Assembly (NCBI GenBank): GCA_019009955.1
Contig: CM032228.1
Span: 66,124,001-66,188,000, forward strand
DNA from: Riptortus pedestris
Lineage: Eukaryota; Arthropoda; Insecta; Hemiptera; Alydidae
DNA length: 64,000 bases
Reading direction: 5' to 3'
Positions 33,032 through 42,974 of this stretch are shown here, in pieces. The notes beneath the pieces are model-generated. The model was not told where the DNA came from. It did no database searches and saw only the letters and a program-made list of their open reading frames with translations. Every line of letters starts with the position of its first letter. The stretch's first letter is position 1. Position numbers and translations under genes: made by a program.

Positions 33032-34518
33032 GAATCGATGAGTGCAGAAACCACTTCAGTCAAAAAAATCCGAAAACTCGTTTTCAATGAAAATAAGCGT
33101 AGAAAGGCAAGATGCGTGTTGGGTGCAAAAGCTACGTTAGCCTGTTGAGTATTTCCGTAAATACAGGACGTTTGTTTCGAGTGTTGAGTGCAGAAATAAC
33201 ATGAGTCAGTGACTGACGTTGTTTCTGCACCCACCGCTAGACCGCGTGACCAGTCTTGCGTGAACTGTTTTGGAATAAAAAATCTAAAAACTGGAAAATC
33301 TGAAATATTTCTGTACCACGAAGGCGTAGCCCATAAAGGAGCAAATGATATATGCAGCATGCTACTGAAATACATTGACACTAATATTCCATCAAGTGTA
33401 AAAAAACTACCTTTTTTCTGCGGACAGAATCGAAATCACACCATGATAAGATTCTGCCTTGCTCTTACAGATACAGGACGTTTTGAACAAATTTTCCATT
33501 ACTTTCCGGTTCGAGGGCATTCATATCTTCCAAACGATCGAGATTTTGGTACTATGAAGAGGATGATACGTAAACATGATCGGATATACACACCTGATGA
33601 ATATGAAGAATTGTGAGCTCAGTCCAGTAACAACTTTCACATCACCAAGCTACTCACCAGTGACATAAAAGATTTTGATGGTTGGTGGAAGGAATATTAC
33701 ACAAAAAACCCACTAGCCAGAGAATGCCGAGGGAGGAGTGTGCCAAAAGAAGCAAAATTCAAGTTTGCTCCCACCCGATATAAAGAGTTCCGCTATTACT
33801 CTGAAGAAAAGAGGGTAAACACAGCATACATTTTAATTGAAGGATTACAAAAGCACAGCTATCAGCTGCTGAGACCTGCTTTCCGTAACGTCGATATTGA
33901 TTTACCTTCAAGTATTGCAGCCTACCAATCAGGGAAAGTTCCAATCAACATAAAGAAAATGGAAAACATCCAGAAAATGATTGTTCATATTCCTGAAAAC
34001 TTCAAAGTTTTTTATGATGAACTATATACCTGGCCAACCACTGAACATGACAATGATACTATCGTCGAGAATGATCTATTTTAAGAGCGTTTCAGTTTGT
34101 TATATTCCTGTCTTATGACTTTGCAATACTGTAACTTCATTTCTCATGTAATATGGAAAAATATACATTTGTAAATTTGTTGTGAAATTAATTAAAATTA
34201 ATATTATTAACTAAAATCGTAACAAAATTAATAACAAATACAAACTTTTAACGAATGGTTATCTTTTTCCAAGTTTCCTACTGTCTGTAAAAACAGTTGA
34301 GTGCAGAAACAGCATTAGTCAAAATCATAGTTTTAATTCTCCTGAGCCTAATTCATGTGGAAATTAGGCAATATTTTATAACAGCAACATAAAAGCATGT
34401 TATGACAAAGGAAAAAAAGTCCTCAAATATTTTAAAATTTGGAGGAGTTATTACGTTTTTTCTCCCTCCTGAAAAATTTGAAATTTGTGACTGACGTTGT
34501 TTCTGCACTCACCGATTC
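33032..34518 (+). mobile_element. TIR transposon carrying a DUF7869-like gene
   Basis: Inverted ends are GAATCGATGAGTGCAGAAAC on the left (from 33032) and, read inward from 34518, GAATCGGTGAGTGCAGAAAC, extending to a shared TCAGTCA. AAAT lies directly outside both ends, a possible 4 bp target duplication. Extra copies of the same end motif lie inside: a head-to-head pair at 33184-33234 and a single copy at 34296-34321. The two outer parts therefore look like 200 bp MITE-like modules on both sides of the coding part. A 4 bp duplication is known for Sola-type transposons, but I cannot assign the superfamily from sequence alone. Confidence 0.7.
33209..34084 (+). pseudogene. DUF7869-like transposase-type protein, C-terminal half, one in-frame TGA
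   Basis: A continuous frame of 291 codons is broken only by TGA at 33614-33616. Recognisable features are HEGVAHKGANDICSMLLKYI (residues about 38-57), CGQNRNHTMIRFCLAL (about 72-87) and the most typical block, HYFPVRGHSYLPNDRDFG (about 98-115). After the TGA come WWKEYYTKNPLAREC, KFKFAPTRYKEFRYYS and an acidic C terminus. CGQNRN followed by RGHSYLPxDRDFG is the signature of the DUF7869 family, common in insects and cnidarians and often transposon-borne. Its biochemical role is not established. The Asp usually found just before the CGGQNRN box is missing here (LPFFCGQNRN). The N-terminal half is absent, and the frame starts inside the left terminal module. The second half is otherwise well kept, so decay is recent or the TGA was tolerated. 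Confidence 0.75.
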
Positions 34519-35240
34519 AAATGTGCTGGCGACACTCAGACAACACAACCTTTTTTTACAAAAAATCTATGACTGCTTCACATTTAATCAAATTAGATCA
34601 AATTTAATATTGAACACAATTTTAAAAGGAGGTAACTGACCACAAACACCGCATATATTATTTAATAAATGTAATAAAGAAGTCATAAACTTTATCATAA
34701 GTATTGATAAGGATGTAGCAAAAATGAATAAGAATTTAAAGTTGATTATGAGGAATGAGTATTATAATTCAATATATTTTGCCTTACATAGACTCGCAAA
34801 TGAAAGAAGAGCAATACCGTAACATGAGTTTAAATTTATTTCTTTAATTTGTGTTCAATTTCATTTATTAATTTTATTAGTAATTATTTCGTTTGTTTAT
34901 GAAATGTTAATAATCAAATTGTAAATATTGAAAAAAATTAAAACATAACCATACAGGGTTGCTATGAGAAGAACAAAAAGAGTTGTTAATTTGGCCGAAA
35001 TGGCGATATGCATTGCCTTGTAATCAATGGAAGTTATGTGAGTACAGTCTTCTGTGAACTATGCATGTACGTGTGTAAATTATTTATTGTCATTCAGGAA
35101 TCCAAATAAATTCCATAAATTTATTGTTTTTCACCAGACTTTTAAAACAGAGATGTAAGTTAAATGTAAGTCTAGATATCCATCTAAGGACGCTTATTTT
35201 TTTAGTAAGTCTGTTTGTTCACTACCCCTCTATTCGGCGA
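34519..35240. other. AT-rich non-coding DNA
   Basis: No gene or repeat family is recognised. Confidence 0.5.
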
Positions 35241-35355
35241 GTGCCCCTTGAGGGAAATCAGCTATTGAGGTCGTACTCTTGACGCTATTTTCGAAACATT
35301 TCCTCAAATGTCCATCGATCCTACCCAGGAGATGACGGAAATTAGGTCCGTTCAA

Positions 35356-35389
<34 letters not shown>

Positions 35390-35825
35390 TTGTCTGTTAA
35401 TGCTCTAGCGATCGCAATATTTGTTTAATCGTTACCTCGATATTTGAACGTTTTATGGAAAACTAAAGGTCATGTTCGTTAATGTCTGAAATCTGACGAC
35501 TAAGTTCGTAAAATCTCTGTTATCATACGTCGGATCGAAAAATTCTATAAAAGCAATCTTCTTGCAAATGTAATGTTCTACAAATGTTGTAATGTGCGTT
35601 TTCCCGCTATCTCTTAACAGTGATATTTGCATTTTTTTAGTTTTCGCCCTTCAGTAAACCCCTACTCCCACTCATGTCATATTTACAATAAGCTGTTATG
35701 TTACGAACGCCTTATTTGAAGCCTAAATGCCAAATATTTAACTTTTGCGATTTGAGATAAATGCCAAATACTTGAGGCACGTAGGAAATCTGCTAAGTTA
35801 ACGCAGCCCTTGTGGGGTGGACTTT
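35241..35825 (-). mobile_element. Helentron-like element H4
   Basis: Minus-strand copy with the 5' end near 35825 (GTCCACCCCACAAGGGCTGC, degenerate), an AT slot at 35356-35386 and a 3' end at 35241 where the outer half of the terminal palindrome is replaced (CCCCTTGAGGGAAATCAGC). Otherwise colinear with H9. Confidence 0.8.
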
Positions 35826-36358
35826 AATAAGTCGGTTTTTTAAAGTATTGATATTCTACAATTTTTGTTGGTTACATGTTTTCGTAACTGAGTTATTCGC
35901 GCTCCCCCCCCCCTCACCTTCTCATTGGTTTTTTTTTGCATAGAAGTTGAGAATATGTGGTGAAAGGAGATCGCCAGTTCTATACTAGTAAAATTAAGTA
36001 GTTTTTTGTACTTTTTCTAAACTTAAAGATATTTAGTCGTATAATATTGGTTCAACAGCAAGTGGTTTTTGAATTGTTTAATTGAAGTTGAGTTAATAAT
36101 GAATATTAATGTTGTGTTATGCACGTTAATAATGTAATGCTCGGAGTGGCTGTTAATACTGGTAAATCTATCAATAAAAAACTGCTATATGGGTAAGCAG
36201 AGATTATTAAATTGAAAAAAACGTCATATTAAATACTCAAAGATATTTCTATAGGAGTAACATATTTTACTTAATTCTAAATATATAAAATCAATTTTTC
36301 CCACCACCATATATCTTTATTTGGTATATAAATATTTCTTGTATAGTGCACCACTCAC
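35826..36358. other. AT-rich intron or intergenic DNA
   Basis: Nothing recognised apart from a C run near 35906. If the Ig exon at 36359 is real, this is intron sequence downstream of its donor site. Confidence 0.5.
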
Positions 36359-36462
36359 CTTATATTTACCGAGGTTGTTGACAGTACAAGAGAGGACGGC
36401 TTCTCGACCAACTGGTATTGTCAAATTCCCGATGGGCAGAGTAAACTCAGGTGGTCCTTCAC
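36359..36462 (-). CDS. Internal exon of a Lachesin/DIP-type Ig-superfamily gene
   Basis: On the minus strand a 104 bp segment is bounded by a clean acceptor (TTGTGTTTGCAG, just above 36462) and donor (AAG then GTGAGT, at 36358 down). Translated after a split first codon, it begins EGPPEFTLPIGNLTIPVGRE and continues with AVLSCTVNNLGKYK. PPEF, then a Thr/Ile-x-Val-Gly-Arg-Glu/Asp turn and the B-strand Cys in LSCTVNNLG, is the start of the first Ig domain of Lachesin and Dpr-interacting (DIP) cell-surface proteins, which mediate neuronal adhesion in insects. The exon enters in phase 1 (two bases complete a codon) and leaves in phase 0 just after LGKYK, where related genes continue with VAW. It holds only the first of the two Ig cysteines. 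Neighbouring exons are not in the window as far as I can see, which implies large introns filled with repeats. This is the only convincing host coding sequence here. The exact paralogue cannot be told from 34 residues. Confidence 0.75.
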
Positions 36463-36506
36463 CTGCAAACACAATATAACCAATTTAGAATAGAACAGCC
36501 ACAATA

Positions 36507-36547
36507 TTATTATTATTTATTAACGTCCACTTTTTGCAACTCAGGCT
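36507..36547 (-). mobile_element. Very short SINE (family A) insertion with 13 bp target duplication
   Basis: Only 41 bp, consisting of the 3' tail of the SINE (AACGTCCACTTTTTGCAACT preceded by an ATT repeat), inserted between perfect copies of AACAGCCACAATA (36494-36506 and 36548-36560). It lies about 45 bp upstream of the Ig exon acceptor on the minus strand. Confidence 0.9.
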
Positions 36548-36560
36548 AACAGCCACAATA

Positions 36561-37174
36561 GTATTGTGTGTATGTATTTGCTCAGCTGGCCCTAATAGGA
36601 GATATAGGTGCGAATAATTATATATGTCAGAGTTCTATTTTTGTTGTATTCATTATCCTGGATCCTGGATCCTGGGGACAGTATATCGGGAAAATGAGAC
36701 CGAAAGAGGTCTACCCTCCAAAAATATTTATTCACCATAAGGAAAAAGATGCTGCTGAAAAAGACAGTGCTCCGTTATCAGTGCCCTGAGGCACACACAT
36801 TAAATATATCAAATCTAATAAAAAAAAAAATCAAAATAACTTCATACAGGCTGTCCCGTACATGCGGGAAGCAATTGAAATATGTTTTGAAACCGTAAGA
36901 GATATCGTGAAATTGTAAACGGCCAAGTGGTAGCTCTCATCGAGGCCCTTCAAATACGTCATTTATTAATAGCAAAAAATTTAGTTTTAACTATTACTTA
37001 AGCGCGCCCTCAAAGTCCACGTTTCCTCTTAGCCTCACTTTTTTAATAATACGTGTTTGAAAACTACTCAAAAATAAAGCTCCACGTGTATTTTTAAATG
37101 GATCTAAAAAGAAACACATGTTTATTTATTTTTTATTAGTTTCCAAATATTTCGTTCCAATTTTAGTTACGTAC
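36561..37174. other. Non-coding DNA
   Basis: No gene is recognised. A short direct duplication (ATCCTGG twice) lies near 36656. Confidence 0.5.
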
Positions 37175-37359
37175 CGCCGAAGCGAGTACATATGACCTAG
37201 AGTGGCGAGTTCGATTCCTGCCTGGGCAGAGGAATTTATTTAGTATTGGAATTCAATATATAAAATCTTTAGTCCCACCCTGGCTAGAAAAGGGTAGTAA
37301 CCTGTAGATAACCCGTCCCAATTAGCCTTAGTTGCAAAAAGTGGACGTTAATAAATAAT
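37175..37359 (+). mobile_element. tRNA-derived SINE (family A), 5' decayed
   Basis: Plus-strand copy with B box GAGTTCGATTCCTGCC at about 37209, the CCCACCCTGGCTAGAAAAG block and the GTGGACGTTAATAAATAAT tail. The A-box part is damaged. Confidence 0.85.
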
Positions 37360-37380
37360 TTAATTTTAATATTTCGGGTA

Positions 37381-37545
37381 AAGAGGGAACTCCGACTTTT
37401 GAGTGCGGAATACGTTCAGAAATGTTCTTTGAACATCTCTGGAATAGGATGGTAGAGGAACCAATTGATAGGGATCAATAAAAAGGCCTTGTCCTCTACT
37501 GTTTTCCTAACAACAGTAGAGGACAAAGTCTTTTTATTGGACCTT
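37381..37545. repeat. Dispersed repeat ending in a 28 bp hairpin
   Basis: 37476-37503 and 37512-37539 form inverted arms (CAATAAAAAGGCCTTGTCCT paired with AGGACAAAGTCTTTTTATTG, 26 of 28 matching overall) around an 8-base loop. The left part (37410-37503) recurs inverted at 60707-60800. It may be a foldback terminus of an unrecognised element. Confidence 0.6.
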
Positions 37546-37687
37546 ATGATCTTTTAACCTGACAAATATGGTAATACTTAATTTTTAAAAAAGAAATAAA
37601 TTTAAAAATTGTGCACTGAAGGGAAAGTAAAGTATTGAGATGGAATCCAGTTATCCCTGCTTTATATCAACAGTTATCCATTAATAT

Positions 37688-38285
37688 TGTTATGTTTAAT
37701 ACGAAAACAATGATAAACGTTGATTATTAAAGGTCTTTTGGATTGCAAAATTAAACACAGAAGCTTAAGATCTTTTATCACTGCACAATTTAGTTGACAA
37801 TGCACTGTACGCTTGGTAAATTATTTTTAACTACTACTCACAGTATTCACTTCTTATTCCATAATACAATAACTCACGATCACGAGAATCACTGAAGTTC
37901 ACAAAACACGGCACTGCACTGATCTTCACAAAGAACACGGCACTGTACTGTTCTTCGCAAAGAACACGGCACTACACTGATCTTCACATAGAACACTTTA
38001 CCGAACTCAAACTAATATGCACTGTTCACTAAAGCTGCACTGAACGCAGTGTTTTTCACAAGAAGAGAACAGAGGACAAAACGAACTGTCGGGCTAGCTG
38101 GCCCGCTTTTATTGACGGACGGCGAGATCAAAGACCACAGGCACAGACTGGGCTAGATCCCAGACGGGCGTCGCCGAGAACATTCCTGACGCCAATGGTC
38201 GGTCGGTTTCTTTCATTTCTTCACTTCCTACTTTTTAAACACTTTGTTATGTCCGTAATTTGTCAAGTTCGCGGTTTTTGCAACA
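37688..38285 (-). mobile_element. Solo LTR, copy 2 (gypsy-like), with ATAT duplication
   Basis: Starts TGTTATG and ends GCAACA, with ATAT at 37684-37687 and 38286-38289. It matches 16953-17516. The TATA box seen in copy 1 is here AATAAAAGC. Three 29 bp units starting CACGGCACT (37907, 37936 and 37965) repeat in the U3/R region. A 4 bp ATAT target is typical of some gypsy-group retrotransposons. No internal sequence remains. Confidence 0.7.
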
Positions 38286-38289
38286 ATAT

Positions 38290-38639
38290 GTTATACTTCA
38301 TTAGTCATACTATGCACCACTATGAATATAATATGTATACTGCAGACAATCCTAAATGGTATTTTTAATAGCTATTAGGTACAGAGAGTACATATGGACA
38401 GTGTAGTGCATATAACCGCATTACAGGGGAATGGAATTACATGGTTTAGAATATGGAATATTATCCAGGATTATGATTTTATACATGGTCATGATGTTCT
38501 GAAATAAGAAATGGGATTGTTAAGAAAACGTTAAAATGTTTTCTGCAAGACCTGGACAAAGTACCTCGGTAATGTTACTTAATAGTGATGAATGCTACCC
38601 ATGATTATGATTGAAATGATGGTGATGAAAGTAAATATT
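38290..38639. other. AT-rich non-coding DNA
   Basis: Nothing recognised. Confidence 0.5.
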
Positions 38640-39620
38640 TATATTCATACGTAAATTTTACGTGTGCAACTGGTAATTGGTGAAATTATTCAAATTTTGT
38701 TAATGTTTGGGACTATTTTTTGTATTTTATTAAAAGATACACTTTCCTTTAACTTATATCTACGTTAATATCTAATAATGTGCACGGCATTCCTTTCAGG
38801 CGCTTCGTTCCAAACACGTTCCGGAGGATGTGTGCTCCATTCTTACTAAGCACAACCCAACCATGTACAATTATTGTAACTGATCTGTCAATATTGTGTG
38901 GTCGAGAGGTTTTAGGTTTTTTTTTGCCTCTTTGCTTCTTCTCTTTCTTCGATTCCCTTGACGTTTTTTAACATGTTCTCACTCTCATCGCTATCTAGCC
39001 CACTCTGTGTTGCAATCATTTCTGAAGCCTCAACCTCCTCATCACTTGGAGAATACTCCGGATAATCATTGCTGTCGTATCCATATCCATCTATTTCATA
39101 ATTGTCATTTTCCCCATCTGACTCATCGGAGAGTTCTTTCAAATAATTTCTGATTTCTTCGTCCGTTGAATATTTTTTCTCCATTTTTCAGAAACTATAA
39201 ACAGATTATTATTTATATTCTTTCTATACATCTTAGTCTTTTTTATATTAAAAAATAAAAGTTAAAAACATTAACAGAAAATAAATTAGAATATAAAAAT
39301 AAATTGGAAGAAAATAAATTGAGAATAATATTAACTAAGTTGTAGCATAAAAATCAGTTATTAGTAGCGATACGAAAATTTTACGTGGCAAAAAGTTGCG
39401 GTTAATAGTATTGATACGTAAATATTACGTGTCGTTTTTATTTCAAAAAATAGTATTAGATGATTGGGAAGGTTCACTTAGCTGCATTTGGCAGAGGTCA
39501 AGTCCGAACTGTCTGGAGGGCTCATAGCTGAGGAGTGAGGGTGGTGGGGTCGTTAACGGCCCTTTGATAACAGTTCAAACCAGATCATACGTAATTTTTA
39601 CGTTCACTACCATTCTAGGG
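38640..39620 (-). mobile_element. piggyBac-like element 3, left end uncertain
   Basis: The right end is clear: TTAA at 39621-39624, then (minus strand) CCCTAGAATGGTAGTGAACG, close to the CCCTAGAAAG start of the original piggyBac TIR. Four copies of a TACGTAA...TTACGT palindrome lie inside (38648-38663, 39371-39386, 39415-39430 and 39588-39603). The minus-strand interior starts a transposase N terminus. I could not find the left TIR or TTAA, so the left boundary is an estimate. Confidence 0.65.
38912..39184 (-). pseudogene. Acidic N terminus of a piggyBac-type transposase (element 3)
   Basis: A 90-codon minus-strand frame starts MEKKYSTDEEIRNYLKELSD and is very rich in Asp, Glu and Ser (for example YSPSDEEVEASEM), ending in a basic stretch before a stop at a poly-A run. 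An acidic, low-complexity N terminus beginning with a DEEI segment is usual for piggyBac transposases, and the frame is placed correctly just inside the clear TIR. After the stop a shifted frame continues with NGAHILRNVFGTKRLKGMP. The catalytic domain is absent. Confidence 0.6.
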
Positions 39621-39676
39621 TTAACCATGGAATAAGGTTTTTCATGATGTATTAGCTTATTACTAAGTAGGATTAG

Positions 39677-40117
39677 AAAAAGCCAGGGGCTGCGTTAACT
39701 AAGCAGATTTTCCATGTGTATCACATATTTACATTTATCCCAAAGCGTAAAAGTTCAATGAGAACCATATCTCGGATTGAAATAAAGCGCTACATAATAT
39801 AACAGCTTATTGTTAATATGACCTGAGTAGGAGTGGGGGTTTCTGAAGGCCGAAAGCTACAAAATGCAAATATCTTGGATAATAATCGAGAGAGTGAAAA
39901 TACATACTCAACAACATTTACAGAACATTACATTTACAATAAGATAAGTTCTATACACTTTTTCCATCAAACGCATAATAACGAAGATATTTTGAATTTT
40001 AGAAATTCCTTCCTGCTAAACTCCGTCTCCCCCATTCCTGTTTCAGCCATTATCGTACTTATTATATATCGAGTAAGGAAGAGATTAAGCAAAAATGGGG
40101 CCTCTAGAGCGGTATCA

Positions 40118-40176
<59 letters not shown>

Positions 40177-40372
40177 GAATGGATGTCATTTTCATCATCT
40201 AGTAGGAGAAACTAAGAATTTTCGAAATTTACCCTTGTAACACCCCGCACTTCCCACTGTTCAAATTTAAGCCGTTTACTAACTTGGTATTTATTTTTAC
40301 ATAAAACGATTAGATATCGAGTTTGGTAGCGATAATACAAACATTGAGGCCGCTTAAGCGTTACCAGAAAAA

Positions 40373-40429
<57 letters not shown>

Positions 40430-40448
40430 TCACACACCAAACACAAAG

Positions 40449-40519
<71 letters not shown>

Positions 40520-40646
40520 CAAACACACACACACACACAGAGTTTTGAACGGGTCTCATTTTCGTCATACCCATTTGAGAATATTTTTCGAACATCGCGT
40601 CATGAGTACAACCTCAATAGGTGATTTCCCATAAAGGAAATTTGCT
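39677..40646 (+). mobile_element. Helentron-like element H5, composite of two copies
   Basis: The first part (39677-40200) runs from CCAGGGGCTGCGTTAACTAA through the AT slot (40119-40170) to CATCATCTAGTAGGA. The second part (40201-40646) starts again inside the element (GAATTTTCGAAATTTACCC), repeats the pre-slot region, has a CT/CA microsatellite where the first has AT, and ends with the terminal palindrome (degenerate, TTTCCCATAAAGGAAATTTGCT). The structure looks like unequal exchange or nested insertion between two copies. Confidence 0.8.
40371..40540. repeat. (CT)n(CA)n microsatellite in the Helentron slot
   Basis: About 45 bases of CT repeat pass into about 110 bases of CA repeat with a few interruptions. 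It occupies the position filled by (AT)n in most other copies, between GCGTTACCAGA and TTTTGAACGG. Confidence 0.95.
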
Positions 40647-41447
40647 AAAAGTACGGGTATTCTGAAGGGAGAAAATAAAAAGTCTCGGTTAATGTTATTT
40701 TCTACAATTAATCTCTAAGGTCCAATTTCTACCCGTACTAGGATTTCAGAACGTTTTAGAGTTAACCGTAAAACTAATTCAGATAAGTTAACTCGTAGAT
40801 TCAAATATGGCGGGAACGAGCGAAGGGGCTCAACTGATTCCGGCAAGGAGTCATCAACGTTTGATGCCTGCAATAACTCCGCTCCAAATGCATAAGGCCA
40901 CTAAGTGTGGACTTCATAGGATTCAGTTTGGAGACGGAATCTCAAGCCTACTCAATACTTTTTATTGTTCTACGAATAATATGGCTCGAAGGAGCGAAAA
41001 GCACTAAGACGTGCTACGTGATTCCAGGGAATTCACCTAACAGCGTTTAGAAATCTTTGGGGGGAGAAAAAGAAAATTTGCTTTTGTGCCATTTCTGTTT
41101 TACTGCTGAAAGGCCTTCAGCCCGATTCTTTTTTATAGTCCGTGATTTACTTCGGTTTTAAAAAAAAAAAATAAGACTTTCCGATTTTGACTGTTATTTT
41201 TTTACTGCTCATGTTATCACTGGGTTAACAACAACTTGTGTTTTACTATAGGAATGTCATCGGTTTACAATTATACTCAGTACGAAAGTGGTCAGAATAG
41301 GAGTAAGGTTACTTAGTTGTAATCAAGATGACGCGCTTGAAAATAGTTCAGAGATAATGGACAATGGAACAGTTATCCGAATACGAAGTCTCGGCTATGA
41401 TGAAGCCAAGAAGAAAAGGAAAAACTCAGTTCCGCAGTGGCCACATA
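40647..41447. other. Non-coding DNA
   Basis: No gene recognised. A 66-codon frame starting at 40807 has no visible family signature. A Helentron-like inner block (CTGAAGG, CTCGGTTAAT) is seen at 40658-40700. Confidence 0.45.
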
Positions 41448-41515
41448 AAGTAAGCGGATTTCCCACTTGCTGGTAAAACACCCTAGTGGTCCCATCTTAC
41501 AGCCAATTCCTACTG
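41448..41515 (+). mobile_element. Helentron-like fragment H6 (5' part)
   Basis: TAAGCGGATTTCCCACTTGC followed by a CTGGTAAAACACCCTAGTGG block matches the 5' subtype of H1 and H12. No 3' end follows. Confidence 0.6.
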
Positions 41516-41599
41516 AAAATACGAATTACTCGTTTAATGTTCCAGTTACGAAAACATTCATAGATGAAGAATTGTAGAGCATCAGTAGTTTAAATAAAG

Positions 41600-41964
41600 A
41601 AAGTCCGTCACGCGGGGCTTTCCCTCGTGAAGTTTATTAATATTTAATCTACATACTGATAACACACCACCGTGAATAAATACAAACGGAAATAAGAAAT
41701 ATTTCACCCAATTTCAATAACCTGCCGACAGGAAGTGTTAGAAATGTAAACAAACGGGTCTGCCCGCCTCACACCGGAAAGAAAAACAATTACTGAAATT
41801 AATGAGAAGATAACATATTAATTTAATGGAGAACTATTTACTATATGTATCTACCTCATTTTCGTCACCTCCTGGGTATGGTCGATGGACATTTGAAGAA
41901 AAATTTCGAAAATCGCGTCATGAGTACGACCTCAATAGATGATGTCCCTTAAGGGAAATCTACT
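41600..41964 (+). mobile_element. Helentron-like element H7
   Basis: Starts AAGTCCGTCACGCGGGGC with about 17 bases of the 5' subterminal region deleted, then TTTCCCTCGTGAAGT. It contains the CCTGCCGACAGGAAG module, no microsatellite, and ends with CCTCAATAGATGATGTCCC, TTAAGGGAAATC and TACT. The same 5' module is found in H3 and H15. Confidence 0.8.
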
Positions 41965-42066
41965 AAAAGAGTGGTTGAATCGCAGGTTACGATCTGACTC
42001 ATAATTATGGAAATAAATTGAAGAATTGTTGACGTCATTGCTCGTATCTCCAATAATAATGGTCCC

Positions 42067-42604
42067 TTGAAAACAATATTAAGTATTTAAACTTAGAATA
42101 AACAGGTTTATGATATAATAGTTTATTGTTAATATAACTTGTCTCTGATACTATTAAGTGTAGAGATTAAATATACATAACAATGTTCATAATACATTTT
42201 ATTTGCAATAAAATTGGTTCTTTACATTTTTCCTATTTAATATATGTATATAACAATATTTATAGTAAATTTAATTTTCAATAAGATTGGTTCCATACAC
42301 TTTTTCGATCCGACTTATAGTAACGGAGATATTTAGAATTTTCAAAATTCCCCCCTAACCCCCCTCCCACTGGTTAGATTTCTGCCATTAAGGATCTTGA
42401 CCTTAGTTCTGGATGAAACGCTTATATATCCAATTTAGCTACGCTACGGCTAAAATTAAGACCGCCAGAGCGCTTCTGACAAGTATATATAGAGAAATAT
42501 AATTTTGAACGACCTCACTTTCGACATCTCTAAATAGGATCGATGGAAATTTGTGGACATTTTTTGAAAATTGACTCATGAGTCAATAGCAGATTTCCCT
42601 TAAT
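42067..42604 (+). mobile_element. Helentron-like element H8, both ends damaged
   Basis: Internal part and 3' part of a plus-strand copy: AAGTATTTAAACTTAGAATA, TATAATAGTTTATTGTTAAT, the CCCTCCCACTGGTTAGATTT block, GACCGCCAGAGCG, a short AT slot near 42486 and GATCGATGGAAAT. The terminal palindrome is reduced to GCAGATTTCCCTTA. Confidence 0.75.
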
Positions 42605-42974
42605 TTATCCGGACAGGCAACTTTTTGTTAATGGACTTGAGAGGTAAACCTAATAAAACCTGATTTTATAAATACTATATTCGAATTTGAATTATAGTCG
42701 ATGTGGGAGCTATTTTTATTTATTGAAACACTGGGCTTTTCGACACTAAGTTCCAACAGGAATTGCTGAATCAAGATGAAAATTTTTATATCACATTATA
42801 ACAACACAAATTAAAAGAGCATTACGCAGAAACTGCGTAAAATTAGCCCACGAATGGCTTATAATATCAAATAACCATCTGTTCGCTTTTTCATCCATAA
42901 TAAAAAGTATATGTGCTCTGGAATCAAAACACCAGGTTGATACGAGATGTCAGTTACATGAAAATCATATGAGT

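Noticed and set aside
40323..40634. Frames rich in Leu-Ser and Thr-His
   Set aside because: They are translations of the CT and CA tracts in the Helentron slot.
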